This document shows, one piece after another, positions 16,274 to 25,145 of a stretch of 64,000 nucleotides of DNA. A program made the translations under genes and the position numbers. How positions within the stretch are numbered: position 1 is the first letter of the stretch; every line of letters starts with the position of its first letter. The notes beneath the pieces are model-generated. The model was given only the letters and a program-made list of their open reading frames with translations. It did not search any database and was not told the DNA's origin. Origin of the DNA: Flavobacterium anhuiense (GTDB taxonomy: Bacteria; Bacteroidota; Bacteroidia; Flavobacteriales; Flavobacteriaceae); contig NZ_FMVC01000005.1 in the NCBI RefSeq assembly GCF_900101855.1, positions 434,001 to 498,000 on the forward strand. The letters run 5' to 3'.

Positions 16274-16576
16274 ATGAAGAAATTCGAATTGTATTGGAGA
16301 GAGCTTAATATCGGATCGATTGTCGAAACGAACTGGGATATGAGAAGTTCGGGAGATATTTCTTTTAAATTTGATTATTTGGCTGAGTTGTCTGAGAATC
16401 AGCATTTAGCAGACTACATAAAATTCTCTATAGAAGATAGCATTTTATTGGGTGAAGGAGTTGAGGATGATGATTTGATTTCTGCTCAAGCAGAAGAGGA
16501 AAAGAAATTTCTTGATCTAATTGTTGATACTGCTACAGATTGGTACCTTATTAATGAGAACGGAGAGAAAAAATAA
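16274..16576 (+). CDS. Hypothetical small acidic protein
   Basis: The 100-residue protein is acidic in its second half (GEGVEDDDLISAQAEEEKK) with a lysine-rich end. It has no signal peptide, membrane segment or motif I recognise. It stands alone, with about 225 bases of AT-rich sequence on the 3' side before the transporter gene. No function can be proposed from sequence. Confidence 0.65.
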   Translation: MKKFELYWRELNIGSIVETNWDMRSSGDISFKFDYLAELSENQHLADYIKFSIEDSILLGEGVEDDDLISAQAEEEKKFLDLIVDTATDWYLINENGEKK

Positions 16577-16802
16577 TTCTTTGTCCGATGTTTCATGAAG
16601 ATGATGGAATAACTTGGATGCTGGATTCGGATTATTTTTAATTTTGTTTTAGTCGCTTGTTGTAGAAAGTGCCTAGTTATTTACATTTATCAACGTTATT
16701 TTCTGTTTATATAATGTGATTTAAAATAATTGTTTTTAAATAATTGAAATGTAGTTAGTTACTTGTGTTTTTTGATTAAATTTATCTAAAAAAAAATGCA
16801 AT

Positions 16803-18485
16803 ATGGTAACAGCTATACTTAGAGAACATCCTGAACTGGCACTTTTTTTATGCTTGGCTCTTGGATTCTTAATCGGGCGCATTAAAATTGGGACATTTAA
16901 AATTGGTGTAGTATTAGGAACCTTATTCGCTGGTGTTCTAATTGGTCAGCTGGATATTAAAATTCCTGGTATTGTAAAAACCATTTTCTTTGATTTTTTC
17001 CTGTTTTCAACGGGATATAAAGTTGGCCCTCAATTTTTTCAAGGTTTTAAAAAGAATGCATTTCCGCAATTATTACTCACTTTGGTAATTTGTTTAGCAT
17101 GCCTAATAGTTGCCTATTCTGTTTCTATTCTTTTAGGTTATGACATTGGAACCGCCGCTGGATTATTAGCAGGTGCCTTTTCTGAATCAACTGTGATTGG
17201 TACTGCTTCAGATGCCATCAGTCATTTAAATCTTGATGATGCAGAAAAAAGCAGATTAATCAATAATATTCCGGTAGCCTATTCTGTAACTTATTTGGTA
17301 GGTGCAGCTTCTTTTGTTTTTTTCCTGACTGCAATTGCCCCAAAATTGCTTGGTATTGACTTAGTTAAAGAAAGTGACAAACTGGCTGAAAGTATCTCTG
17401 GAGAAAGTGAACAGGAATATGGTCCAGGAATGAAAAGCGCCTATCAGAGATGGATTATTCGGGCCTATAGAATAACCAATGAGAAATGGATTGGAATCAG
17501 TATAAGCGAGTTTGAAAGATTAATATCCAACAAGAATATCGTTATTCAGAGGGTACGCCATAGAAATCAATTGCTAGATCCCAAACCTGATACCATAATT
17601 CATAAAGATGATGTGATGGTTATAATGGCACAACACGGAATCATTTTAGACAGTCTCTTTTCTATTGGACCAGAAGTCTTGGATGAAGAATTGTTGAATT
17701 TCCCGCTTGCACATTTAGATGTCACAATCACCAATAAAGCAATTGAAGGAATGACAGTAAAGTCTCTTCGAAAAAGCAGTTTTTATCACGGGCTAATGCT
17801 AAACAAAATAACGAGAGAAAATCATGAAATACCACTTGAATCAAAGACGGTTTTAAATAGAGGCGATATTTTGAATCTTTCTGGCAGACCTGCAAAACTG
17901 GAAGAAGCAGCGAAAGAAATAGGCTATCTGGATCGTTTAAGTCCAGAGACAGATATCATTTTTGTTGGTTTGGGTATTGTCCTAGGTGGACTTTTAGGTT
18001 TGCTTTCGGTAACATTATTTGGAGTTTCAGTAACTTTAACGACAAGCGGTGGTGCATTGGTAATGGGACTTATTTTTGGCTGGTTGCATTCAAGAACTCC
18101 TGTTTTTGGCAGAATTCCAGAGCCCGCCTTGTGGATTTTTGACAACGTTGGTCTCGCAACGTTTATCGGACTTGTTGGCCTCGCTGCTGGTCCAAGTTTT
18201 ATTTCGGGTCTTAAAGAAACTGGTTTTGGTATTTTGCTTGCTGGTGTTGCTGTTGCTTTAATTCCTCATATCATCGGACTGTATTTTGGAAAGTATATAT
18301 TAAAAATAAATCCAATAATTTTACTTGGCGCACAAACCGGCGCAGGCACCTCAACAATAGGATTAAAAGCGGTTCAAGATGCATCAGGAAGCAAGTTTCC
18401 AGTTTTAGGCTATACGATTCCGTATGCATTAGCCAATATATTATTGACTGCTTTTGGACCAATACTTGTCGGCATGATGTCTTAA
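16803..18485 (+). CDS. AspT/YidE-type transporter (aspartate-alanine exchanger family)
   Basis: The 560-residue inner-membrane protein has the family's duplicated layout. Membrane helices span 1-180, two TrkA-C-like cytoplasmic domains lie at about 205-290 and 295-375, and a second helix block fills 385-560. The repeated 'GxxxGxxTSTIGLKA'-type phrase appears as GAFSESTVIGTASDA in the first half and GAQTGAGTSTIGLKAVQDA in the second, as in AspT, YidE and YbjL. AspT exchanges aspartate for alanine. No decarboxylase gene is adjacent, so the substrate here is open (aspartate, another dicarboxylate, or unknown). Confidence 0.88.
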   Translation: MVTAILREHPELALFLCLALGFLIGRIKIGTFKIGVVLGTLFAGVLIGQLDIKIPGIVKTIFFDFFLFSTGYKVGPQFFQGFKKNAFPQLLLTLVICLACLIVAYSVSILLGYDIGTAAGLLAGAFSESTVIGTASDAISHLNLDDAEKSRLINNIPVAYSVTYLVGAASFVFFLTAIAPKLLGIDLVKESDKLAESISGESEQEYGPGMKSAYQRWIIRAYRITNEKWIGISISEFERLISNKNIVIQRVRHRNQLLDPKPDTIIHKDDVMVIMAQHGIILDSLFSIGPEVLDEELLNFPLAHLDVTITNKAIEGMTVKSLRKSSFYHGLMLNKITRENHEIPLESKTVLNRGDILNLSGRPAKLEEAAKEIGYLDRLSPETDIIFVGLGIVLGGLLGLLSVTLFGVSVTLTTSGGALVMGLIFGWLHSRTPVFGRIPEPALWIFDNVGLATFIGLVGLAAGPSFISGLKETGFGILLAGVAVALIPHIIGLYFGKYILKINPIILLGAQTGAGTSTIGLKAVQDASGSKFPVLGYTIPYALANILLTAFGPILVGMMS

Positions 18486-18648
18486 TCCGATCAAATCAAA
18501 TGTACTAAATCTCAATTGGTATTTTATGGCTTGAAACTTCAAATCCTTCAAATGAAGTCCAATAGTTAACATTTAAGCTTTATTAAAGTAATAGATGAAA
18601 TAATGATTGCCATTTTTTTGCTATTGTACAGATTAAGACTTGTATATA

Positions 18649-19377
18649 TTACTCTCTAAAAATAATTTTTATTTTTGGAGTAGAGAAGTCTTTAAGTTGT
18701 ATTTCTTTAGTCGAATGGTCTAGCTTTGAAAGTGTTGGCACATTATTCATAAAGTGTTGCACATAATAATTGCCTTCAAAATTTTGACTTTCAAGATATT
18801 TGATCATTTGAATAAAATCACTTTCTGTAATTAAAGAAGAATGAAAAGTAGTACGAACTTCAAACGGAATATTAGATTGAATCAAAAGAGAAAGAGTTGC
18901 TTGAAATTCAGAAAATAAGCCTGATTGCGTTAGTTTTTTAAAGGTATGAGGAAGACTTTTATAATCTAACGCGACATAATCAATTAATTGATCACGAATC
19001 AGGCTATTCAATATTTTTGGGTTGGAACCGTTGGTATCAATTTTAACCGCAAATCCCATTGCCTTGATTTCTTTTATAAAATCAATTATTTTTTTGTGTA
19101 AAGTACATTCGCCACCGCTTAAAACCACTCCATCTAGCAATCCTTTTCGCGTTTTGAGGAAAGTTAGAACTTCATTAAAATTTATTTTTCCTTTTCCCAG
19201 AACAATATCAGGATTGTAGCAGTATAAACACTGCATGTTACAGCCCGCAAACCACACAATGCAGGCTGTTTTATGCGGATAATCTAATAAAGTAAAAGGT
19301 GTGAGGCTAAATACTGCTTTATTAGATAATAGTTTCTTCGAAATGTGTACGCTGTTGGTGTTCACCTTTTTTTCCAA
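18649..19377 (-). CDS. nrdG: Anaerobic ribonucleotide reductase activating enzyme (radical SAM)
   Basis: The 242-residue radical-SAM protein has the cluster motif CxxxCxxC as CNMQCLYC and a SAM-binding GGE (LSGGECTLHKK), with the family's LLDYPHKTACIVWFAGC lead-in. It would generate the glycyl radical on the class III reductase using SAM and a 4Fe-4S cluster. There is no ATG before the core domain: candidate starts are TTG at 19377 or GTG at 19365, both inside the preceding 54-codon glycyl-radical ORF. Translation is therefore coupled with, and overlaps, that frame. It is the last gene of the operon. Confidence 0.87.
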   Translation of the reverse strand: MEKKVNTNSVHISKKLLSNKAVFSLTPFTLLDYPHKTACIVWFAGCNMQCLYCYNPDIVLGKGKINFNEVLTFLKTRKGLLDGVVLSGGECTLHKKIIDFIKEIKAMGFAVKIDTNGSNPKILNSLIRDQLIDYVALDYKSLPHTFKKLTQSGLFSEFQATLSLLIQSNIPFEVRTTFHSSLITESDFIQMIKYLESQNFEGNYYVQHFMNNVPTLSKLDHSTKEIQLKDFSTPKIKIIFRE

Positions 19378-19486
19378 TATTAAAACTTTCTACAGGCCTG
19401 TGATATCCCATTACACGGGTATAAACCAAACATTTGCTTCTTTGTGATTTGTTATCTTCTAGAATTTTATGCGTTTTCGTTTTCAT
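19322..19486 (-). CDS. nrdD: Detached glycyl-radical domain of class III ribonucleotide reductase
   Basis: This 54-codon frame reads KCLVYTRVMGYHRPVE and then FNIGKKGEHQQRTHF, which is the C-terminal glycyl-radical segment of NrdD (RVxGYxRPVxxxNxGKxxE). The radical glycine would be G27 and Cys19 precedes it. Normally this continues directly from the zinc-binding CPxC region, but the 707-residue nrdD frame stops just before it. This frame is +1 relative to nrdD, overlaps its end by 20 bases and has its own ATG at 19486. A longer in-frame reading from 19549 also exists. Either it is a separate subunit, a +1 frameshift joins the two, or the sequence carries an indel. Confidence 0.85.
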   Translation of the reverse strand: MKTKTHKILEDNKSQRSKCLVYTRVMGYHRPVESFNIGKKGEHQQRTHFEETII

Positions 19487-21590
19487 AAGCCAAGTGTTTT
19501 TGATTGTTTTTATTGAGTAAAATTTCGTCGCATTTTGGGCAATATTCATGTTCTCCGTTTAGATAGCCATGAATAGGGCAGATGCTGAAAATTGGTGTTA
19601 CGGTTATATAAGGCAGTTTAAAGCTGGTTAAAACTTTTTTCACGAAGTTTTTACAGGCTTCGGGACTGCTTATTTTTTCTCTCATATAAAGATGCAAAAC
19701 TGTACCGCCAGTATATTTGCATTGCAATTCATCTTGAAGCAATAGCGCTTCAAAAGGATCGTCGGTATGATCAACAGGAATTTGGGAACTATTTGTATAG
19801 TATATGTTTTCATTTTGCCCTGCCTGAAGAATCTCTGGAAAACGTTTTTTATCTTCTTTTGCAAAACGATACGTGGTTCCTTCAGCCGGAGTTGCTTCCA
19901 AATTGTAGAGATTGCCTGTTTCTTCCTGAAATTCTTTCATTCGCAGTCGGATATGATCTAGAATTTCAGTTGCAAAATGAATTCCTGAGTTTTCTGTTAT
20001 ATTATGTTTCCCTTCAGAAAAATTTAGCACCATTTCGTTCATTCCGTTTACGCCAATTGTAGAAAAGTGATTTCTAAAATGTTTCAAATAGCGCTGTGTG
20101 TATGGATAAAGTCCGCAGTCGTACATCTGCTGAATAAACATTCTTTTTTTCTCTAAAGTCGATTTTGCTATTTGAAGCAATTCATCCAAATGTTCAAATA
20201 AAGTAATGATGTTTCCTTTGTGCAGATAACCTAGACGTGCCATATTTATGGTTACTACACCAATGCTTCCCGTCATTTCGGCACTTCCAAAAAGACCATT
20301 TCCGCGTTTTAGCAATTCTCTTAAATCGAGCTGTAATCGGCAGCACATACTGCGAACGGCATTTGGTTTATAAGCGTCTGGATTTTCTATGCGATTACCA
20401 TTTTCATCCAAAAGATATTGGCTTCCAATAAAATTCTGGAAATAAGATGAACCAATTTTAGCTGTGTTTTCAAAAAGCAAATCAACATTTTCTCCGTTCC
20501 AATCAAAATCTTCGGTAATATTTACTGTCGGAATAGGGAACGTAAACGGCTGGCCATTTGCATCACCTTCAGTCATAATGGTGTAATATGCTTTATTAAT
20601 GAGATTCATTTCATTTTGAAAATTAGCATATTTTAAATCTATCAATTTTGAAACGCCTCTTTTTTTAGCTTCTTCAATTAGCTTTTCATTAGTAACATTC
20701 AAAAATAAATGTTCGTCATTTATTGTCGGAATCTGTTCTTTTAAATCTTCAGGAACATTCCAATCTAAAGTGATGTTTGTAAAAGGCGACTGTCCCCAAC
20801 GTGCTGGCACATTTAGATTGTAAACAAAACTTCTAATTCCTTTTAGCACTTCTTCATAAGAAAGCTGATCTTTAAAAACATAAGGAGCCAAATAGGTGTC
20901 AAAAGAACTGAAAGCTTGAGCACCAGCCCATTCGCTTTGCAGTATGCCCAAGAAATTGGCCATTTGTCCTAAGGCTTCTCTAAAATGAGAAGGAGGTCTG
21001 CTCTCGACACGGCCACGAACGCCGTTAAAACCTTCATTTAACAGCACACGTAAGCTCCAACCAGCGCAGTATCCAGTAAGACAATCCAAATCATGGATGT
21101 GTATGTCGCCATTCCTATGAGCAGAACCTTCTTCTTTATTATATATTTTATCTAACCAGTAATTGGCGATTACTTTTCCGGCGGTATTACTGACTAGTCC
21201 CGCGTTTGAATACGAAATATTCGCATTAGCATTAATTCGCCAATCTGACTGGTTGATGTATTCTTCAACAGTTTGCGTACTGTCTATATAAGTTGTGTCA
21301 TCATTTAAACCATTAATATGTTCTCGCTGTAATTTTCTTGTATGACGATAAATAATAAACGAACGCATGGTTTGGAAATAGCCATTTTCAAAAAGTACTC
21401 TTTCAATAATGTCCTGAATTTCTTCAACAGGCCATGAATACTTTGCTTCTAGACCAGAAAGAACGGTTTTAAAAATTCTTTTGTCTACAGGCTGATTGAC
21501 GCTCTGAAAGGCTTTTTGAATGGCATCCTGAATTTTATAAGCTTCAAATGGCTTATAATCTCCGTTGCGTTTGATTACATATTTTTCCAT
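19467..21590 (-). CDS. nrdD: Anaerobic (class III) ribonucleoside-triphosphate reductase, large part
   Basis: The 707-residue protein has an N-terminal ATP-cone (1-90) and the NrdD barrel. Landmarks are HRNGDIHIHDLDCLTGYCAG (158-177), with candidate thiyl-region cysteines C170/C175, and RSMCCRLQLDLREL near 413-425. The C-terminus carries zinc ligands in SICPIHGY (C671, H674) and CPKC (C684, C687). It then ends in an unrelated-looking LAYENENA tail without the glycyl-radical motif, which is found in the overlapping next frame. It makes deoxynucleotides without oxygen. It starts 14 bases after the ric gene in one operon. Confidence 0.92.
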   Translation of the reverse strand: MEKYVIKRNGDYKPFEAYKIQDAIQKAFQSVNQPVDKRIFKTVLSGLEAKYSWPVEEIQDIIERVLFENGYFQTMRSFIIYRHTRKLQREHINGLNDDTTYIDSTQTVEEYINQSDWRINANANISYSNAGLVSNTAGKVIANYWLDKIYNKEEGSAHRNGDIHIHDLDCLTGYCAGWSLRVLLNEGFNGVRGRVESRPPSHFREALGQMANFLGILQSEWAGAQAFSSFDTYLAPYVFKDQLSYEEVLKGIRSFVYNLNVPARWGQSPFTNITLDWNVPEDLKEQIPTINDEHLFLNVTNEKLIEEAKKRGVSKLIDLKYANFQNEMNLINKAYYTIMTEGDANGQPFTFPIPTVNITEDFDWNGENVDLLFENTAKIGSSYFQNFIGSQYLLDENGNRIENPDAYKPNAVRSMCCRLQLDLRELLKRGNGLFGSAEMTGSIGVVTINMARLGYLHKGNIITLFEHLDELLQIAKSTLEKKRMFIQQMYDCGLYPYTQRYLKHFRNHFSTIGVNGMNEMVLNFSEGKHNITENSGIHFATEILDHIRLRMKEFQEETGNLYNLEATPAEGTTYRFAKEDKKRFPEILQAGQNENIYYTNSSQIPVDHTDDPFEALLLQDELQCKYTGGTVLHLYMREKISSPEACKNFVKKVLTSFKLPYITVTPIFSICPIHGYLNGEHEYCPKCDEILLNKNNQKHLAYENENA

Positions 21591-21604
21591 GGTTCTGATT
21601 TTAT

Positions 21605-22336
21605 TTAAGACACTTTTTCAAATGTTTTTTCAAGCTCAATGGCTTTTGGAAACAGAATATTGTTTTCCAGATGAATATGCTTCTTTAAATCTTTGTCAAA
21701 TTCTTCCAGCATGAGAAAAGCTACTTTATAGGTGCTGCATGAATCCACGGGTGGTGTATAATTATTAGTTAAGGCCGCAATTCTTCTAAAGCGTTGTCCT
21801 TCTGTAATATGATCATCTTTTAAGGTTACGATTGGAGTTTCAATAGATAAAAAAGGCGGTGTTTCCAGTTTTGTACCTTTACTGTATGCGGTTTTCATTT
21901 TTTTAATAAAAGGAAAAACAACCAACTCTTCTCTTTTCATATGAGCCGTCAAGTCCAAAAACGATTTTGAAAAAATAGTATGGATTTCATGAAGCTCAGG
22001 ATGAATCGCACCGTGAACACCGCATAATTTATCTAAATATTCTAGAATAACAGGAGCTTTTTCTGCAACATATCTATGGTGAGTTTTGGTAATATAATCT
22101 GCAATCATGTCTGCAGGCCAATTTTTATAATCAAAAGACTGATTGGCAGAACTGTTTCTTGCTTTTTCAATATGGTCAATAAGAACATTTTCTTCAATAT
22201 CTCTTTTTCTGCAGACTTCTTCGATAGTTCGATGCCCTTTGCAGCAAAAATCAATATGGAATTTTGTAAAAATGGCTACTGTTTTGAAATCATCTGCTAC
22301 GATTTCGCCAACTGTGGTTTTACTTGTTAGTTTCAT
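21605..22336 (-). CDS. ric: Iron-sulfur cluster repair di-iron protein (RIC/YtfE/ScdA)
   Basis: The 243-residue protein begins with the ScdA/DUF542 domain, including FHIDFCCKGHRTIEEVC (28-44). A hemerythrin-like four-helix region follows, with metal-ligand histidines in KTHHRYV, CGVHGAIHPELHEIH and KKHIHLENNILFP. RIC proteins repair Fe-S clusters after oxidative or nitrosative damage. In this operon likely clients are quinolinate synthase and the NrdG activase, both Fe-S enzymes. It is 31 bases from nadB and 14 from nrdD. Two acidic ligands in the last helix region (EEFDKDLKKHIHLE) fit a di-iron site. Confidence 0.93.
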   Translation of the reverse strand: MKLTSKTTVGEIVADDFKTVAIFTKFHIDFCCKGHRTIEEVCRKRDIEENVLIDHIEKARNSSANQSFDYKNWPADMIADYITKTHHRYVAEKAPVILEYLDKLCGVHGAIHPELHEIHTIFSKSFLDLTAHMKREELVVFPFIKKMKTAYSKGTKLETPPFLSIETPIVTLKDDHITEGQRFRRIAALTNNYTPPVDSCSTYKVAFLMLEEFDKDLKKHIHLENNILFPKAIELEKTFEKVS

Positions 22337-22367
22337 AATGGTAGGGGTGTATGGATTAATTCTGGTT

Positions 22368-23882
22368 TCAGCACATTTGTTTGTCTGTAGTTGCTTTACA
22401 TTGTTTAATAATCAATAGTGAAGCAGCTATCATATTTGAAAATTCGATAAACGGAATCGTGATTTCGTGTGATTTTGTAAGCGAAACAGCATAATTATGA
22501 AGCTCTTTTATTTTTGCAAAAGCAAAATCGGCATCGCGTTCTTCACTCGTATAAAACGAAGTGACCCATTTTTGCAATTCTTTTTTAAGTATTTCAAAAG
22601 CAAGATAATCATCTACATTATGTGCTTTTGGAAACTTGGGAATCAATATTTTGGATGAATAAATAAACTCAGCTATAGTTTTATCAACATTTTCCGAAGC
22701 TTGGTGTGCATATACTACAGCTTCGAGGAGTGAGTTGGATGCCAGACGATTTTTACCATGAAGTCCTGTTCTCGCACATTCCCCAATAGCGTAAAGATTT
22801 TTAATTGATGTAACTCCGTTTTGATCGACTTTGATGCCGCCACATTGATAATGTGCAGCAGGAACAACTGGGATTAAATCTTTTTCAGGATAGATTCCTA
22901 GTTCATTGCAATGTGCTGTGATGACAGGAAATTGATTTGCAAAAGCTTTCGGATCTAAATGCCTGCAGTCTAAGTAAACATAATTTTTGCCACTCAATTG
23001 AAGTTCTTTGCTTATGGCATTTGAGACCATATCGCGTGTAGACAATTCGCCTTTAATATCATATTTAAACAAGAATCTTTTTCCTTCGTCGTTTACTATA
23101 TGAGCACCAAAGCCTCTAACGGCCTCAGAAATTAAGAATAACGGATTCTCTTTTTCTGTAAACAAAGCTGTTGGATGAAACTGAATATACTGCATATCGA
23201 CAATTTCTGCTCCTGCACGTGCTGCGATTGCCAATCCGTCTCCTGTTGCTATTTTCGGATTTGTTGTATTTTCAAAAAGCTGTCCGCATCCGCCCGTACT
23301 TAAAACGATTGTTCTGGCTCTAATGTATTTAATTCGGTTGTGTTTTTTTTCAAAGAAAAAAGCTCCGGTACAAGTAGTTTTAGCTTTTTTTGTTTCGGTA
23401 TTTAAGTCAATGACCATATGATTTTCTAAGAGTTCAATATTGGGCATTTTCTTGATCATTTTGAGCAGTTTCTGCTCGATTTCTTGTCCGGAGCTATCTT
23501 TATGGTGTAATATTCTATGTTGTGAATGCCCACCTTCTAAACCTAAATCCCATTGGCCTTTTTCGTTTTTATCAAAACATGCCCCAATTTCAATTAATTC
23601 CTTAAGTCTTTCTGGAGCTTGTTTAATAACCATATTAACCACTTCTTTATCGCACAGCCCTCCACCTGAACGAAGCGTATCATGTATATGTTTGTTAAAA
23701 CTATCTTTTATGAGATCAGTCACCACTGCAATACCGCCTTGTGCCAGTCTTGTATTGGTGTTTTTAGCTGTTTCTTTCGTCATTATAACAATTGATAAAT
23801 CTGGCCGTTTTTTTGCGATTTTCGTTGCAAAAAATAATCCCGAAATACCAGAACCTACGATAAGTATATCTGTTTTAAGCAT
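22368..23882 (-). CDS. nadB: L-aspartate oxidase
   Basis: The 504-residue flavoprotein has the FAD fold DILIVGSGISGLFFA at the N-terminus. Succinate-dehydrogenase-like active-site stretches are TRLAQGGIAV (44-53) and EGGHSQHRILHHKD, the latter being the NadB-specific variant. The C-terminal helical domain is present. It oxidises aspartate to iminoaspartate, the first step of de novo NAD synthesis, using oxygen or fumarate as acceptor. The nadA gene precedes it by 30 bases, so the pathway pair is intact; nadC is not in the window. Confidence 0.94.
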   Translation of the reverse strand: MLKTDILIVGSGISGLFFATKIAKKRPDLSIVIMTKETAKNTNTRLAQGGIAVVTDLIKDSFNKHIHDTLRSGGGLCDKEVVNMVIKQAPERLKELIEIGACFDKNEKGQWDLGLEGGHSQHRILHHKDSSGQEIEQKLLKMIKKMPNIELLENHMVIDLNTETKKAKTTCTGAFFFEKKHNRIKYIRARTIVLSTGGCGQLFENTTNPKIATGDGLAIAARAGAEIVDMQYIQFHPTALFTEKENPLFLISEAVRGFGAHIVNDEGKRFLFKYDIKGELSTRDMVSNAISKELQLSGKNYVYLDCRHLDPKAFANQFPVITAHCNELGIYPEKDLIPVVPAAHYQCGGIKVDQNGVTSIKNLYAIGECARTGLHGKNRLASNSLLEAVVYAHQASENVDKTIAEFIYSSKILIPKFPKAHNVDDYLAFEILKKELQKWVTSFYTSEERDADFAFAKIKELHNYAVSLTKSHEITIPFIEFSNMIAASLLIIKQCKATTDKQMC

Positions 23883-23912
23883 GTTACTTTGATTTAGAGT
23901 TGTTGCATTTTT

Positions 23913-24845
23913 TTATGATAGTTCAAGCATCCTTTCAATAGGCTTTAGCGCTTGTATTCTCAGTTCATCTTTAATTAGCATTTCTGGCCTTTCATTTTTA
24001 AGGCACAAATACAATTTTTCGAGTGTATTCATTTTCATGAAAGCACATTCACTGCAGGCACAGCTATTGTCATCTGTGGTAGGAGCCGGAATCAGCGTTT
24101 TATCAGGTACAGCTTTTGTAAGTTCATGCAGGATACCGGCTTCTGTGGCCACAATGAAAACGGCAGCAGGATCCGTTTTAATGAAATTAATAATTCCCGA
24201 AGTTGAGCCGATGTAATGTGCTGCTTTTAAAATATGCTCTTCAGATTCAGGGTGTGCTGCAATTTTTGCAGTTGGATTTTTGTTATATATTTCAATTAGT
24301 TTGTCTAATGAAAAGGCTTCATGCACAACACAAGAGCCTTTCCATAAGACCAGTTCGCGTTTGGTTTCTTTTTGTAGATATCTGCCCAAGTTTTCATCTG
24401 GAGCAAATATGATTTTTTGTTCTGCTGGTATAGACTCGATTATCTTTTTGGCATTTGCCGACGTACAGACCAAATCGCTCATAGCTTTTATTTGGGCAGA
24501 GCAATTAATGTAAGTGACTACAATATGGTCTGGATGCTGTTCTTTGAATAATTTGAAATCCTCAGGCGGACAGCCATCGGCCAAGGAACAACCCGCATTC
24601 CAATCAGGCAATACTACTTTTTTATTTGGGTTTAAAATTTTTGCGGTTTCTGCCATAAAATGAACTCCAGCAAAAACTATAATATCAGCATTTGTATTTT
24701 GAGCTTTTTTTGCCAGTTCCAGACTGTCTCCAATAAAATCTGCTATATTCTGAATATCCTCATCTTGATAATAATGAGCCAGAATAATAACATTTTTTTC
24801 TTTTTTCAATCGGATTATTTCCTGTATTAAAAAGTTCTTGTTCAT
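23913..24845 (-). CDS. nadA: Quinolinate synthase
   Basis: The 310-residue protein shows the NadA signatures LAHYYQDEDIQNIADFIGDSL at the N-terminus (20-residue core from AHYYQ to GDS) and PDWNAGCSLADGCP with the first cluster cysteine. Also present are INCSAQIKA, LVCTSANA and the C-terminal CACSECAFMKMNT. It condenses iminoaspartate with dihydroxyacetone phosphate and needs an oxygen-labile 4Fe-4S cluster. It is the first gene of the six-gene operon running to nrdG. About 240 bases upstream are AT-rich, and I saw no clear FNR palindrome or -7 element there. Confidence 0.95.
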   Translation of the reverse strand: MNKNFLIQEIIRLKKEKNVIILAHYYQDEDIQNIADFIGDSLELAKKAQNTNADIIVFAGVHFMAETAKILNPNKKVVLPDWNAGCSLADGCPPEDFKLFKEQHPDHIVVTYINCSAQIKAMSDLVCTSANAKKIIESIPAEQKIIFAPDENLGRYLQKETKRELVLWKGSCVVHEAFSLDKLIEIYNKNPTAKIAAHPESEEHILKAAHYIGSTSGIINFIKTDPAAVFIVATEAGILHELTKAVPDKTLIPAPTTDDNSCACSECAFMKMNTLEKLYLCLKNERPEMLIKDELRIQALKPIERMLELS

Positions 24846-25083
24846 GTTAATTTTGAATTTTCTGCTATGTAGCTATATGAAAGCTGATGCTATTTATCTT
24901 TTAAACCTGTTTTTAAAATATATTTAAATACATAATTTTTAATAGGGTAAATATATTATCATCATTTTTTTCAAAACATGATTCTAATCATACTGTTTTA
25001 TATTTGTTTGTATATGTTAACCTTGATAATCGAATCTTTATTAATTGCGATTTTTATAAAACTTGAATTGTTGAAAAAAGAAA
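24846..25083. other. Intergenic leader of the nadA operon
   Basis: AT-rich DNA between the nadA start and the terminator of the OmpA-family gene. Nothing recognisable was seen apart from a 64-codon low-complexity frame that I reject as a gene. Confidence 0.4.
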
Positions 25084-25122
25084 AAAGCATGAGAAAGAGA
25101 ACTAAGCTCTTTATCATGCTTT
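25084..25122 (-). terminator. Terminator of the tail-collar/SprB/OmpA operon
   Basis: On the minus strand, AAAGCATGATAAAGAGC pairs imperfectly with CTCTTTCTCATGCTTT, followed by T's. It ends the OmpA-family gene that stops at 25146. Confidence 0.75.
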
Positions 25123-25145
25123 ATAGAATTGTAGAATTAAAAAAA

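Noticed and set aside
16582..16640. Short plus-strand peptide-like sequence MFHEDDGITWMLDSDYF
   Set aside because: Seventeen codons only; possibly a remnant, but nothing supports it.
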